From: Sclerurus mexicanus
Lineage: Eukaryota > Chordata > Aves > Passeriformes > Furnariidae
Assembly (NCBI GenBank): GCA_013396755.1
Contig: VWZF01006833.1
Span: 1,244,796 to 1,308,795 of the forward strand
Direction: 5' to 3'
Length of the DNA: 64,000 nt
In this document: piece after piece, positions 1-15,206 of the stretch
Layout: every line of letters begins with the position of its first letter
How positions within the stretch are numbered: position 1 is the stretch's first letter
Notes under the pieces: generated by a model
The model's database searches: none
What the model was told of the DNA's origin: nothing
The model's input: the letters and a program-made list of their open reading frames with translations, nothing else
Translations under genes and position numbers: made by a program

Positions 1-2032
1 GCTATTGTAAAAATAGGTCAGGAATTGATATGTATTTTGGGTTTGTCAGTTCATTTTGAAACAATTTAAGAAAAAAAATCTTCACAAAGCATGTGTATAT
101 TCATGCAAAAGCTAATGAATATTCCTCATACCATTATTTTCTAACAATGTCAAGATGGCAAAATCTCAAAGAGTTCTCTCTTCCTCCGAAAGGAAGGACA
201 GTATTAACCTAAAAAAGTCTTAACACTGCATTCAACACTATCACGTCCTTTTAAAACATTTTCACTCTCATATATATTTTCAACCAAAATAGACAACTTA
301 TTACAGTAATATTTCAAAGCTAGACTTTGAGTCTATTTAATCTGCTTTGTTGGCTGCTTTTCCCCAAAATTTCAAATGCCTACCATTTGAGTTAAACGCA
401 AAAACAGTTGCAAAAACAGCAATTCCTGTTCGTTTAGTGAAGAAACTGATTTTTCAAAGGAGATTTGGAGGTCATCCAGAATTGCAAGTTACTTTCTACT
501 TCATAAAACAGAAGTCCCTTCAAGATGTAAATTTGATATTTAAATAGATTCTGAACTAACAGATAATATATGACTATGGACAACCATTTTAGTTGCTGAA
601 GTCCCAGATAATTTTAAGTTTTCAGTTTGAAAGTTTGATCGCTAACAGTCCTCCTCTGATGTTTCTAGTAACAAATGAAAAATTAACAAAAAGCTTTATT
701 TTAGCTTGGTTGCACCACAATATAAATCAGAACACCAATTCATCTGCTGTCATTTTTCTTACTCCAGAGAGCAAGAATTCTGAAAACTAGAGTTTTATTC
801 CCTCAGACAGAAATTCAAGAGTGGACTGGTAATTGTTCCAACTGCCAAGTGGAACATAAGCCACTCTTTCTGCTACAAGATTGCTGCCTGTATTTTTCAA
901 ACTTTGTATATGGAGATTATTTTGCTATTAGATAGCACAACAGTAATATACTGGCAAAGAAATAGATCAATATAGCTGTGACTTTAACACTGGATAAGGC
1001 AGATGATTATGTAATAGCATCGATTGCCAAAGCTATACAAATTTGATTTGAGTATATTATTTACCTACTTTGTGGACTCTTATACTACATGCTATTAAAT
1101 GGTTTCAGAACATATGCCTGATAAATACTAAATGAAAAAATTAATGATCTAGTAAAATAAATTGATTTTGGCACCAAAACCTCAGTGCCTGGTGGCAATA
1201 CTGCTTAAAAATCATCCTCCTCAAAAAAACCCCCACGAACAAACAAAACCACCGGCCAACTATAAAACACAGAGGAAAACACTACTGTAAAGACTCATCT
1301 ATTATTATGTCCCCTTCTTGGATTGGGAGAGCAAGGGCTTCTGCTGACGTGCTGGCGTGTAGACACCGCGTGACTATACCTACAACACTTCATACAGTAA
1401 AACCTCCCAGTTCGTCCATTACATGAACCACGACACTGTTTACATGGAACATTGCAAGGTCACGTGCTGATGCAACTGACGGAAGTGAAGTCCATTAATT
1501 CCAAATAAAATAACTATTTAAGCAAAAGACAGACACACTGGATGCAATCTAAGTGTTTCAAATAGGCTTCTCTGTCCTGCTCTATTAACACACAGTTATT
1601 AATAGAAAGCTCAATGAAAGTGGGCAAGCTTGGGAAGGAGGTACACTGCTCATCAAGGTCATATCCTTTACAAGTTTGACTTGGAGAAAGCTGTGTGTTA
1701 GAAGATATATGGAAGTCACTAGCATGTCTTCTGTTTGAATTCTGTTTTCTTCTCTTTAATTTCCTTACTTAAGGCAGAGAAGTGTTCATAGTTAATTTGT
1801 CCATATTTTGTACAATTTTGGAATAATGTTTCCGGACAGCACTAGGAAACATGGAATTAAACTGCTAATTTTGCTAATCATATTTCTAAAAATCAAATCG
1901 CTAATCATAATTTTGAAGCTAGCCAATGTAGCTGGTCATTAGTAACTGGAACAGCACTTGGTCTATGATATTGATATGCCATTACAGAATTTTCAGTTTT
2001 AGATGGGAGGTCACATGCACACACAACATCCC

Positions 2033-2050
2033 GGGGGGGGGGGGGGGGGG
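2033..2050. repeat. G18 homopolymer tract
   Basis: Eighteen consecutive G follow a CC and precede TGTGAAATC. Such tracts are length-polymorphic and error-prone in sequencing, so the exact length is uncertain. Confidence 0.9.
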
Positions 2051-4154
2051 TGTGAAATCAAATACTGAGATTTTAACTCATAAAATTAAATACCAAAGAA
2101 ACAATTTGGCCAGCACCAGTCCTGTCTCACCCAATGTAGAACAAACAGAACAAACAAATACAATCTATGTTTTTACATCTCTGGTATCTGAGAACTTCAT
2201 ATCTATTTATTTATGCAGATTGCTAAATACTTCTCTTCATTTTTCAAATACCCTTGAACAGAAGTATTTGCTCAAGAACATAAAGGACAGAAATTAAATG
2301 GCCCTGTAGCTTTTGACACTGCAACGCAAAACATTTATGTCCAATTCTTAACAACTGTATCACCAAATTTTACACCCTTCCCAAAATTGCAATGAATATT
2401 TAGCTCAAATTTCCGCAAAAATCACAGGAATTTAGATTTTTTTAAAAAAATTAAAAAGCAAAATAAAACCTTGCACACAATTATTCTTAGCCAGCACAGT
2501 GAGGCATGTTCTTACATTCCCATGAAAAGCTAACAGCACAAGGAGCATGGCTGCGTGATCCCTTGAGGCCAGGCACAACTGAACTCTTGGACAAAGAACA
2601 AGTCCTGGTCCCCACCACTTGCACATACACACAGATCATGGGAATTCGTTTTCTCTGGGTCACTTGGCTACACAGCTGTGTGTGTGTCATTTGTTTTTAG
2701 AACCCAAATGTCTTCCTTGAAGTGAACAACCAATTACTACATGATCCGAAGAAAAAAATCCAGAAGAGACAAAAATATCTCTAATTGCTAGCAGGGTATG
2801 TTTGACAGCATAATCTAAACACACATGCAAAGCCCATTTTCAAAACTATCCTATGAGTACAAATTCTGCCACATTAAAAACTTCAGACAGGTGATTACTA
2901 TCATCATATCACTCCGAGGAGTCCAGAAACCATGATGCAGAAGCCCCATCACATATGACAATCTTGTCTCTGTATTTTCCTGACACGACTAAAACTTAGG
3001 CTTCCAGCATTTTTCTAGCAGAAATGAATTTATTATCTACTAAAAAGACAGGTTAACAACAACAGCTATCAATAGTATTTAATGGATAAAAAAAACCTAC
3101 TTTCGTTCCTGGACTTCTACTCAGTTTTTACTCAGAAGTCATAAAGACTTCTTCAACAATTTCAGTAGAACTGAGGAGTCAGTGTGGATGGAAAATTTAC
3201 GTAATCATGTAACTGCAGCTACCATAATACATGAGTAGTTCTGTGTTGAAAGTTCTGGGAAAGCCACAAATTAAGTTTGTTAGACAAAGCTGGTCTAGTA
3301 CTGATTCAGACATATTAATAGGGACCAGAAGAATAAGCTACAAGCTTTATTTGTCACTTCATATATGTACAGAGGATCAAACAAGCTGTGACTTGCTGCT
3401 AGGAGACACCAGAATTCACCTGTCAAATTAGGAGTTACAGTAGGTAAAGACAGAGGAAACAGACTGAGTGATTCTGGATACCTTCACCCTCCTCCTCTTC
3501 ATAAGGTCCACCAACCTCTCACCATCTTCTCTATCTAAGGACCAGCCATTTGCTATACAACCTCACTGGATCTCACTGCTAATCAGGTATGAATTACGAG
3601 ACCACACCTTCTAAGTACTCACCAGCAGCGTGGCTGAACCTTCTTGCTAAGCAAAAACAAAAATCAACATGACTTAATAATGGGTGTTCATAAAACACTT
3701 CACAGCAGTGCACAGTTTCTGTGCATGCAGTCACGTAATTTCTCAAGCTCACCATCACTGTCTCAAAATTCCATTTTCTACGTATTTGCTTATGTGAAAC
3801 AAGGTTGAAGAGGGGACACTTGTGTCACGGTAACACTGCAGACTATATGAAACATTTGTTCAGACTGCAAGGATGATCCAGCATCCTTTAAACATATTCC
3901 ATGCTATTAGCTTTCTGGTGTCATAGGTGGCTAAGAAGCATACCAGGTGACTGCCAAAAGCAAAGAATTGTAACACAACAACAAAACCTTCTGAGAAAAC
4001 TGCAAGACAAATATTACAGCCAGGCGGAGCTATCATTTCTCTATCTTAGAAACTAGTAATTGGTGCCCTTTTTCAGCCCAAATTACATGACTGCATAACT
4101 TTATCACACCTGATGCTAGGTGATGCAGCTAAGTGACTGTGTGAAGGAAACAAC

Positions 4155-4226
4155 AGAATCATAGAGTAATTTAGGTTGGAAAAGACCATTAATATCATCA
4201 AGTCCAACCATAAACTTAACACTGAG
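4155..4226 (-). mobile_element. CR1 LINE 3'-end fragment (minus strand)
   Basis: The sequence starts GAATCATAGAG and continues with GGTTGGAAAAGACC and ATCAAGTCCAACC, the reverse complement of the avian CR1 3' end. That end is normally '...ttccaacc...attctatgattc'. It is a 5'-truncated tail, as is typical for CR1. A T19 run follows at 4294-4312, but its link to the element is unclear. Confidence 0.85.
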
Positions 4227-7109
4227 AAGTTCACACCTTCTTCCTTGGAGGGATGAAAGTGCCTCTTCAGGTTGTCCCCTCCTGCTCATAATCTTTTTTT
4301 TTTTTTTTTTTTAAAAAGAAAATGATCAAAGGAAATTGTCTTTTCCATTTTGGAAAAGGTACACACAAACTTGGTTGCCAAAGGATCCAGTTGCAGGCCT
4401 TGGTACCCCATCCTCATTTATCACATAGCTCTTCCTGAAAAATCTGAATATTTTATTGCCAAATTCAAATCTGAAACTCCCACTTACAGAAGGTTGAGAG
4501 ATGTAAATCATCTCCTTCCTTTCTCAGCATCCTGTGCCTCCAAATATGACACTGTCATGTTCAAATGAGACCAAATTACCCAGCCGAGACATTTAGAGTG
4601 ACACTAAGCAGGCAAGATTGTGGTCAAGCCTTTCAATTCTTTGATATGGCAATTTTATCTCTCACCAGTCTTGTTTTATAATTTAAAGAATCCAACAAAG
4701 CAGAACTATCACTGTTATTTCACTGTATTTGTTGTATATGATGAAGCTTAAAATCAAGCTGAATGATCTCTTATACTTACTAATATTTCAGTATTGCACT
4801 AATTGCAGCAGGAATCCTTACCAGCTGACCAAATTAAATTACAACCCAGGGTGTATCAGCTGGGACTATTAAATGCCATGGTGCAATGCAACTATTCTAC
4901 CTAAAAGTCAGTCAAAACAGCTCAGATCAATAAAAGTTGGTTCAGGCCAGGTTAGAGTACCATCCAGAAAATACTGAACTTTTCCTGATGACCAAGTCAA
5001 CATTTAACAACAGGAATCAGCGGTATCCCTGACTCTTGTAGTTTAAAGCCTTACATGAAGCATCAGAGGTGCTATGAGAAACGTGCTCCTTATAGAATTT
5101 TTTAATATTTTTAATTTATTTTTATTACTGAGTCTCTTTGCATGTCAAAATGTTAGTCTGATCAGTGAAAGAATCCATCAGCATTTACCTTGTACTTAAT
5201 CTCTTCTTGATTTAATTTCCAGGATATCAGTTATTTTTCTGTTAATTGTAAGGCCAAAGAGGACCTCATGGAAGCAATAAGCAGCAGGAACTAAATAAAC
5301 AGAAGACCGGATCTTTAATGCAAATGTGTTTCCTGGAGGAAAGGAGTAAATCAGTGCAGATAATGTGGTACAGAAGCAGGAAAAAACTTAAAAAAAAAAA
5401 AAAACATAAAAATACCATGTTCTAAAACAATCTGTTAAAAATATTTCTCACTGGAACATAAGTAGCTCTTCAAAACCAGTGCCCTGCTGAGGAATTTACA
5501 TACTTGCCAAGGTTTTAGTTGCTAATCAAAAGCAACAGCTATTTGCTTTGTGGATGAAAAGTTGCAGTACTTGCTCAAAATTAAATAAAACAAACAAACA
5601 AGCAAACAAATCACAATTATTTTAAGGTACAATACAGCTGCACAGTGAGAACGGCCTGTGTGAGTGCATAACTGAGACAAGCACTCCAGAATACATCCCC
5701 CCATCAGAATTTTTAAGAAAAAGAATACTGGCAGTACAATTAATAGACCTTCAGAGTACTGAACCAGTTCAAATAATGCTTAATGCTTTTCAAATCCACC
5801 AGTTACAAGGTCACACCAGGGTAATTCCACAGCATGTCTCCTGATAACCATGCTTCTGGCCTGTCAAAGAACACCGTGCATTTATATGAACAGTTAGAAT
5901 TTAAAATTTATCCTTAATAGCCAGAGGACATGACTACTTAGAAATTATATGCATTTTCCAAAATCACTGGTCAACCCTAAATCATTACCTACCCTTATTT
6001 AATAAACCACTGCTACAGACACTAAGACATCTGAATTAAATATGTTTTGAAAAATTAGTTTCTGGCCCTGGGAAAGGGCCCCCTTCATAGAAATTATTTA
6101 TCTCTACATATAATACAGTATCCTCCCAAGTATATCCAACAACATGACTTGACTTGTACTACAGAACTCCTCGTGTTTCAACAAAAAGATTTCACTCCTG
6201 ATAAATACCTACAACTGTTTAGTACAGAAAAGAAACAAATTCAAGATTTTGAGACTTCCTCCTATTCCACCCCTGTGATAAAGCAAAAAGATTAGAGAGG
6301 CCCTACTTCTTCAAAAACACATTCATTAATTGTTATTAACAGTCAGATCCTAGTGTTAAATATATTTTATCAACACAATTAAAAAAAAAATAAAAAGTGA
6401 GTACCATAAGGAATCAAAAATTACGAAAAGGGGATACCGGTAAGTACCCCAAGAGCCTTAACACAGCTCCTTAAATAGTCTAAAAAGTTTTCGCAACATC
6501 CTTCTCTCCCAGAACTTTGGCTAAATGTAGACAAGCAGTGGTAAATAATGCAATAGTCATTATGACTATCAAACTTCATTAGAAGTACACATTTGAAAGA
6601 TGAATTCATATTTCAGTATAAAGCACAATCAATATTACAACAACATTAACTTTATGCTGTAAAGCTTTCAAGAGTTAAGAATCTTTCAGGAGTGAAGTAT
6701 ATCTGCTTTCCCTTCCAGTCCTGCACCAGTGACTCACCACTGCTGCCTTCTCCGTTTCTTATCAGACGCTGTTCCTCTGCTCCCACCAGCAGCATGGACT
6801 GGTTTCCAACCTGATCCGTGGTCAGGATTCTTACTCAGGGAGGCTAACTCTGCACTTGAGCACAAATAAGAGGCTGCCAACTCTCTGCTAACCAGTGTAA
6901 ACTGCTATGCTAAAATCACTCTACCAAAACAGTTCAGCTTTGAGGACTTACCCCCAAAAAATTCTGTAAAAACATATGTATATTACAGGAACACCAATTT
7001 AACCCTGATCCCTGTACTGTGTTCCAGATTGAGCTACTTCTGTGTAAGAGAAACTTACTTACATTTTCCAAATAACCATTTAGCCTACCCTACAGTGTAC
7101 TACAGATCT

Positions 7110-7179
7110 GCCATGGGGGTTGGACTAGATGATCTTCAAAGGTTGCTTCCAAGCCAAATAATTCTATGATTCTATGATT
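7110..7179 (+). mobile_element. CR1 LINE 3'-end fragment (plus strand)
   Basis: GGTTGGACTAGATGATCTTC, then a short CTTCCAAGCC motif, then two copies of the octamer ATTCTATG. This is the standard CR1 3' terminus with its short tandem tail. Only about 70 bp is retained. Confidence 0.9.
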
Positions 7180-10100
7180 TCCCTGAAGATAAAAAAATAA
7201 ACTGGTGGAAATCAAATGCATAAAAGCATTTTGACATACTTTCTTCCTGAGGAAAGTGTACTTGGATGCAGTGCTTAGAAGCATAAAAACTATTAATTTT
7301 AAAAACAAATGCAACACCATTCTAGTTGGCATTAAGAAACAGTAGAACAGTACACTGAGTTGAATAGGGGCGAAGAAGCACTTTAAAAGATAATATAAGA
7401 GAAAAAAAAAATGGCTCAGGCTATCCAACAAAAATTTAAAACAGTTGCAAGTGAACTCTTAAATAATTTAAAAAAAAAACCAAAACCTGAAACAGTGAGG
7501 AGAAGAAAAGGCCACTTCCAGGTGCCATGACTAATTGGACACAACTTGAACTGACAGGGCTTAACAGGCACTGGGGAAACAGTTGACATGCCCCTCAGTA
7601 AAACCACCTTTGATTTAAATATGGCAAAGGGGTTTTCTACTTATCTAAGGACCATAAAGAGACAAAAATAACCACATTCTGTTTGTCCTATTGAATAGGG
7701 GATTAAAATAACTGGCAACATTTTAAGTCATGAGCTAGAGGTGGATTCACCAGGTCACAATTGGAAAAGGAGAACTGCCAGTCCTTGATAAGCATAGCAA
7801 TTACCATTCTTTTATATACAGAACTACTCTAAGGGAGTACAGCTTCCTTAAACAGCAATAATAGCATATCCTTTGATTTATACAGCAGTTCTCCAGCAAT
7901 ACAACCAACATCCTGTTTTCATCTCAAAGTACAGCTGGGCAGTTCGTCCATGGGCTTTATTTATTAGACCCTATAACCAAGTGCCTTCTCATTATAAGAA
8001 ACGGCACCCTTCAACCGAGCAGCATTTTACCTTTCTGGTTCTTTCCTCATGAAAATTTTAACATGGTACCAACACGATAATAGGGCACATAGATGTTTAC
8101 TGAGTGCTTTGAAACAATGTGACATAAGTTTATAAATGTTAACTAAAAAAAAAGTAACACACTTCTCCCACCCAGGAAGTCCTGTAAGAAAACACCCAAG
8201 AAAATTCACAGATAAAGGATTTTCTTACTTTATGGATTTCAGAGAAAAGAATAAAAGTATTGCTCAAATTATCTAAGCTCTAAGATCTCCTAAAGCCTTT
8301 AAAACACACACAAATTCCTGATATCTGAAACCGTCTCTGTAAAGTTCTCCCTGGATTTAGAAGTTTTCCCTGCATATAACAGCAAATCTCTGTAAAATGC
8401 CTAAAGAAATATACATATAAACCATTTGATTAGACATCTCTCAAACTATTCTATGTATTTAACAATTCTGTATCCTGTGTTGTCACAATCAGAATCCTGT
8501 CAGAAATGCAATATTTTCCACATTCTTACCCATGAAAGTAACCAGCTAAATAGCATTTTGAAGGATTTACATGCTCTTGCTGTAACCATGCAGTAACTCA
8601 TGAACATGCCATTCACATGTTGTCACACTTTAGAAATAGAAAGACCAAGAGTGCTTAACTGTTAACCACTGTATTTGTTCAAAACAGTTTTAGAAGAAAT
8701 TGTTGCTTGTTGAATACATTAAATCACTAAAAACTTCTAAAATTAGGAAGCTTTTTTTAGCTGTATCTACAAGACATCCCCATTTTTTACCCATTTATTT
8801 TCAAGCAAGAGGTAAGCAGCATTTCAGCACAATCTTAGTGGAAACAAAAAGGCAATTACTAATACCACTATAGGGCAGACTTCTTATTTAGTAACTAATA
8901 ACCCTGGTACAAGAGCAATAGAGAACCTAGGATTTGCCTACACTGGCCAAAAAACAGCCTGTGGTAGGGCTGAAGAATAGGCAAAATTACCACCAACACT
9001 GCTACAGCAGAAGGCGAAGTGACAAGGTATGCAAACCAGAACATCACCTAGACCAGAGCTGCTCCTGTCCTTAGTGGTAGGAGCTAGGTCAGGGACAAGC
9101 TGCAGATAGTTCACTTGCAAAAGTCTCTCCAAACTTAGTCATGATTTCCCCAAATTTAACTGCTTTAACAGAATGTTGTCATAAAACTAAAGTTAACATG
9201 TGGGAGACCAGAGCAGTCAGTCAATCTGGTTAAAAACTACATGAGCAGCTATCTACAAAGATCACAGAAGCAGAACAAGACACAAACAAGGAAGTACTAA
9301 AACTCAGCTGAAACTCTGTGAACTTTTGAAAAGTCCACCCTCACCCTATTAAATAAAACTTTTAAGTGCCAGTAACCTAAAGTCCATCAACCTCTTCTAA
9401 GTGCCGTGTTTTCTCTCTCTCCCTGTAAGTATGGATTGGGCTTTGAATGCCATCCAAAGCAGGAAATCCAAGGAAGAACACTGGCTTATCAGAGAAGAGA
9501 CTCAATTTGTGGTTAATGGCCATCCAGCTGTTCTTCTGACACACATTAAACAATGATTACCAAAATTTTTGAAATTTTTTTACATGGATATAAAGTCACC
9601 AGCATAGTGCTGTCAGCTTAAAGCAGAAAAGCACTCTTTGGATCCAGAAATTCAAAGCTGACACTTCAAAAATATCCCAAACTACAAGAATATCCTAAGG
9701 TGAATGCACGTAAAGGAATAAAAGCCTTGTCTAACCTTAGAAAGACAAAAAGGGAATTACCCCAGGCTTTCATGATTACTAACAGCTTATCACTGGCTGC
9801 TTCTGACTGAAGAGGAGGACATGAAGCTGCAACAAACTTAATCCACCAGTTGAAGAGCAGCAGCAAACCTACTCACTTTAGAAGACATGCAAACTTCCTT
9901 CTGCCTAGATAGGCCATAAGGGAGGGAGAAAGGAATGCAACTGCTGTTAATTATTCAATGACTACCAAAAATCAATCAACTAAAAAAATGGCAAGGGGAA
10001 GAGGAAGAATGAATCTCCATATGCAGTATCAGATCACTGAATGAACTGGTCTTTCTCAAAGTCACCAAGCCACTTCTTTCTCACTGTCACTTCAATATAT

Positions 10101-13100
10101 AAGTGAAAATATTTGTTAATTGTGTGATAAACACAATGGTAGCGAATATACCTAATATAATACCTATGTCTGAGGATGTGATTCACATTTTCTGATGGAT
10201 CTCATTTTACCATCAGAAGCCAAAAGTTTTTTAATGTGTTGAACTAAATGACTGAATGTTTACAATCTCCACAATGCTACGCCATGTTTAGCTATGTCTT
10301 CTTATCTTGGATAAAGCATCACATGCTCTTTTACAAACAGACTGGAAATCTTTCTACCATGTTGAGCATTTATGCACATGATACCACAAACTGACTCAAG
10401 GAAACAGTCAGTGTATGACTGAGATGTGAAATGTGATGTGACAGGATGTGGGAAAGGCCAATAAGTGTAGATAGAGTTTTCCAGATCTCATTAGGCTTTT
10501 TCAGTTATTTTAAAATGAAAGTCAAAACCCTAAAATATTACTTCTAACCTTGGAGCTTTTGTTTTCATTTAACAGAAGAACTCTTTACATACTCACCCAT
10601 TTTTCCTTTATGAGAGTATGTTGTCAGCAAATGAATGGTACACTTTTCAATGAACTACAGCATAATTTTGCAAGGGTATTTCTATCTTAAGTTGCTAAAG
10701 TTCTTCCAAGTGGCTCTGACAAACATTTTCACAAAATAATTCACTGGACACTTCATTTCCTACTGCAGATCTCTGCACCATGAGCAGGAAGAGGCAGCAT
10801 CAGCTTGTCCAAGAATAGACAGATTTCAATCAAGGAATGTGAAGGAATATCCAGCTGTTCTTCTCTAGTGGAGACAGCAGGCAGGACAGCTGCCTCTTAT
10901 GCAGAGGGGCAGAGTGGTGTAGAGATCTTCCCACAAGACCACTCAGTCGGGGTACCAAGTGATTTTACAATTTCCATCTACACTCAACACGTATGAAGTA
11001 CTGTTTGGCATTGTACAGGGTGAACTTTCAGCATTTATGTGTCATTATTTCCAAACATTCTCAATTCTAACATAAAATCTTATTCTGCATTAAGTGCTGG
11101 CAAGCAGTCTGTAAAAACAAAAATCCCTTAAACCTGACAGCTGGCAGGCTTTACATATTGGAATTACAGAATCCAGGAAAATTTTGGGGTGAGTGAAAGC
11201 AGTAAGAAAACCTAACAACACGAGCCTAAAAGCAGTATCTTACAGAACATGACCAGAAAGAAAAAATAAGAACCTATTCACTTGTTTGAATATTTCTAAA
11301 ATTATCATAGCACCAACTTCCCTTTTTTTCCCCTAAAATAAACCACTGTATATTTTTAAGGTTTCATTTAACCTTTACAATTCATTGAGTTTCTCTCCTC
11401 CCTTATTCATTTGAGATTTCTGGATAAAGATGCATTACAGCAGTGTATTTTGGGAGAAAGACTGGAAAGTTTGTAAGAATGTTTGGGCAGTGAAAATATG
11501 AGAACAGTCAAAGAAAGATGCTTAGAAATAAGACAGAGGTTCCAGCAGTTCAGACAGTGATGTCAGATCCTTATTACTCTTCCAAAATAAGCCTCTTCAA
11601 ATTCCCTCCTATACCCCTCACCATTGCCAACCAGCTCTGAAAAAGTGCTTATAAAATGCTTTGGTTTTCCACATCTTTCACATTTTCACCTTGCTTTTTC
11701 TACAAAAGTCAATAAGCATTGCCTGTCATGTTGGGACTATCTCAACAATACCTGTGGGGGAGGGGGGAACATGAGTTCTTCACTGCAAAAGAACCATCAA
11801 AACAAACCCCAAAATTATCTAGAGTTTAGCATCCCCTGATGCCTGCAGATATCACTTGGCAGAAAACCAGATTCCTCTCCCTGCCCCCAAAAAACCCCCA
11901 ATCAACCATCAAGAAACAAGAGAAGATTAAGAAGCTGAAGGAATAAAGACACATCCAACCCAGTTCCATCAGTTTATTTCTACAACAAATGTCTTGATAA
12001 CCTGTCATGCAGACATCAAATTAAATATATCTAATTCTGAGGAAGGACAGCATATAATACATTAATAAAATTACTGCTACTGGCCCCACAAAGCCGTAAG
12101 TAAACTCTGACCTAGCTGGAAGAAGAAAAAAAATAAACCCTATTTCATGTCTCCAGCTATCACTGCCTGCCTTAAGACCTCAGCTCCAAATCTGCAATGT
12201 CCAAGGCATTACTCAGCTGTAGATAAGAGAGCCGAGATCAGCAACTGCAAAGACAGTCAATGACCTTGCTTTAAGTGCCATATGAAAGGGCCTGGGAAAC
12301 CCTTCTCTCCTCAAACACTGTGGCAAAAATAGTCTTTATGCCCCTATAAGTACAAGAGAATAAGATACATTAAGCCAGGTGATACCTAATATTTAAACAC
12401 AAAGCCACATTTATAAAAAGAATCTACAGTTTCAGAGTGAAGTCAGGGAAGAGGAATAAAATATAGAGAGAATGGGACACAGGGAAAAAAAAACCCAAAC
12501 CACCAAAAAAACCCCACACCAGATGGAAGGATCAAACTGAAGGCCCAAGCTCTTTTTAAATCTGAAGATTTAAAAGAACACACAAAGCCAGAAGCCGAAA
12601 AGGTCCACTCATCATGTTGGGCTGAAATCCTTTGAGGCAAAAACAAAGCACATCTTTCTTTACTAGTAGCTGTGGACTTACAAACTTACTTGAAGTTTAA
12701 GGTTCAGCAAAAAGGGACTTTCTCCAAGTAGTGAGTCCTTTAAAAACTAAATGAGGTAAATATAGCTCAAGGAGGGTGCCAAGGATGGAATTAGTGAGGT
12801 TGCTTTGTAATGTGGGTGGAAGGAGAGGATCAAAATTGCAGGCAAGGGAAGTCAGACACAATGAATCAGGGACCAGCACTGGAGCATACAGAAAAGTTTA
12901 TGTCTGGAGACTTCAGAGGGTAAATGGAAAAAGCACTAACTCGTAAGAAATGTAAGTTTGGGAGCCCAGGGGAAATTTTCAACATACAGTGGTACCTGAT
13001 TTTTGAGGAATAATAAAGTTTCTGAATTTTAAAATTTAAAAAAAAAAATCAAATTCCAGATTTCTGGCATGGCTTGAATTTCTGATTTTACACAAATGTC

Positions 13101-13104
13101 TGAA

Positions 13105-13210
13105 AGTAATCAGAAATTCCACTTCTGGAAACTCCACCTACTACACTATTGTCATTAAGTAATCAGAAATTCCACTTCTGGAAACTCCACCTACTACACT
13201 ATTGTCATTA
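13105..13210. repeat. Two tandem copies of a 53-bp unit
   Basis: Positions 13105-13157 and 13158-13210 read as the same 53-bp unit, which begins AGTAATCAGAAATTCCAC and ends ATTGTCATTA. I see no mismatch between the copies, so the duplication is recent, polymorphic or an assembly error. It encodes nothing recognisable. Confidence 0.9.
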
Positions 13211-15198
13211 ACTAACACACACCTTGTGTGCTGACTAACACCCATCCATCCATTCAAATCACTTCTATTCTCTCAAAGCAAAAATGGTTACATATTTAAT
13301 TCTGTACAACATTAATGTTTAATGGGAAGGACAAAATGTTTAAAACCACAGCTACTAGTAAAGAAAGATGTACTTCATCTTTGCCTCAAGGGCTTACAAC
13401 CCAGCATGAAAAGTTGTAAACATTTGTATTCTCAACTTTGTTTTAATGGACATCTTGGCTCCTCTTTTTTTTCCACTAGATACAGAGACAAAACATTGTT
13501 CTTCCCAAGTATAAGGAGTTTTCAAAACTGCTGTCAGAAAAACAGTTAAGTAATAGCTATCTCAGTAGATTACCTTCTACCTGCAATGTTACATCCAGTT
13601 CTTTTGTCAGTTTAGTCTGACAGTACAGGACTGATCCCAGTTTCACAAAAGTCAAGAGCAATACCTATAAAAAGTTTCTGGGCAATAGCAAGACAAAGTT
13701 TTCATTGCTACTCTGCTGATGGTCCCATATCCTTGAACACTCCTAATTAATTCACTTGATTCAGCTAAGCTCCCAGCACATCAAATTGGGGGGCAGGGAG
13801 AGGACACAGATGGACAAAAGAATCCAAACTACATAAGCAAACAAAGTCAAACTGGATTAAACCTAAAAAAATACAATTTATTTTGTGAAAAGAATAGAAG
13901 CAGCAGTTCCTCCAATAACAACAACAGTAAGTCCATATTAAAGGGACAGATGAAGATGCTTATCTTGCTCTTTCCATAGCAAAACATTTAAAAGTTACCT
14001 GCTAAATCCCACATATAAAGCATCAGTCTTTGGAAGAAAATCCATCTGAAAGTCTGACATGAAAGTCAGGTACGATATCAAAAGGAAAAATTAATTCTCA
14101 AGAGGAAACCAAGGCCCATGAAGAAAACAAGACTTTTAAATCAGTACCTCAACAATTCTGGAATATTAAATCGAAAATTGATTTGATTTTAAAGAAAAAT
14201 ACCTACATTTCTAGTACTGTTCTCCTGAGCTAGAATGGGGTTTTGTTTCTTGGGGGTGTTGTTTTATTTCTTCCTATTCAAGCTCACCACACTTCTTGTT
14301 TAAAACAGAGCAACAGTATGCATTGTTTGGGGAGAAGGAGAGGTTTGTCTGTTATTAAATAAGATTCATCTACAGTTTTCAAACCAAGTAGCTCTATTTC
14401 CAGAACAGAAATGAAAATCAATGAAACGTGCAGAAAGTATTTTTAAAACACACCTAAGAAAGCAGCTTGGAATTCTTCAACGAGAACCTCAGCAGAACTA
14501 AAGCTTCCAACAAAACCAATGCTTTCTCACAGGAGAAAGCTTATGCCCAGCTAAAAATACTCCCATACTCTACTTTCTTTAACTGAAAACAGCAATCCTG
14601 ACAACCCTAGCATTGTAGCAGAATTGACATTAATGCAAGCTCCCAAGGGAGATGTTTCATAGATAGATTAGGGACCCATCTTTCAACCACCTACAGCTCT
14701 TCATTTACAACAACCAAAAGATACAAACAAACATACATGCCCCTTCTGAACTGAACAGCCTCCTAGCAAACAAAAAACAAATCCAGGAACTCTGAATCCT
14801 GCAAAGACTCCCATGGTATTCTACTTCCGCATAATAAGCGTTTCTTAAACCACGAAAAAAAATGCCCTTTTATCCACCAGTCTATCACCATGGAGATTTT
14901 AAATCAGAACACATCTACTGGAACTCCAGCTAGTAAATGTTTGAGTCTACTTTCATGAGGAGTTGTATTTTTAATTGTGGGACCTTACCTCAGGAGAGAA
15001 CTCAGGTGAAGTGTCATCAAGTTTTTAATTGGTCGTTACAGCTCAGAACAGCAGGGGTGGTTTGCCCCTTGAACTCTCCATTGTCCCATACTGCACAGTC
15101 AGAGTTTCCTCTTCATTGTGCTAACACTGGGCACAGCCACACAACTCTACAGGAATCCAGGAGCCAACTTCTCAGCTTCTTGTCATCCTCTAACACCC

Positions 15199-15206
15199 TG
15201 ACGTCA
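15199..15206. promoter_or_regulatory. Perfect CRE palindrome TGACGTCA
   Basis: A full 8-bp cAMP-response element sits in a locally GC-richer patch (about 15.05-15.37 kb) within an AT-rich intron. CREB/ATF factors bind this palindrome. Occupancy is unknown and a single 8-mer can occur by chance. Confidence 0.3.

Noticed and set aside
1394..1420. TACAGTAAAACCTCCCAGTT, resembling a Tc1/mariner terminal repeat; a similar CAGTGGTACCTGATTTTTGA at about 12,987
   Set aside because: No matching inverted end was found nearby for either one, so short chance similarity is more likely.
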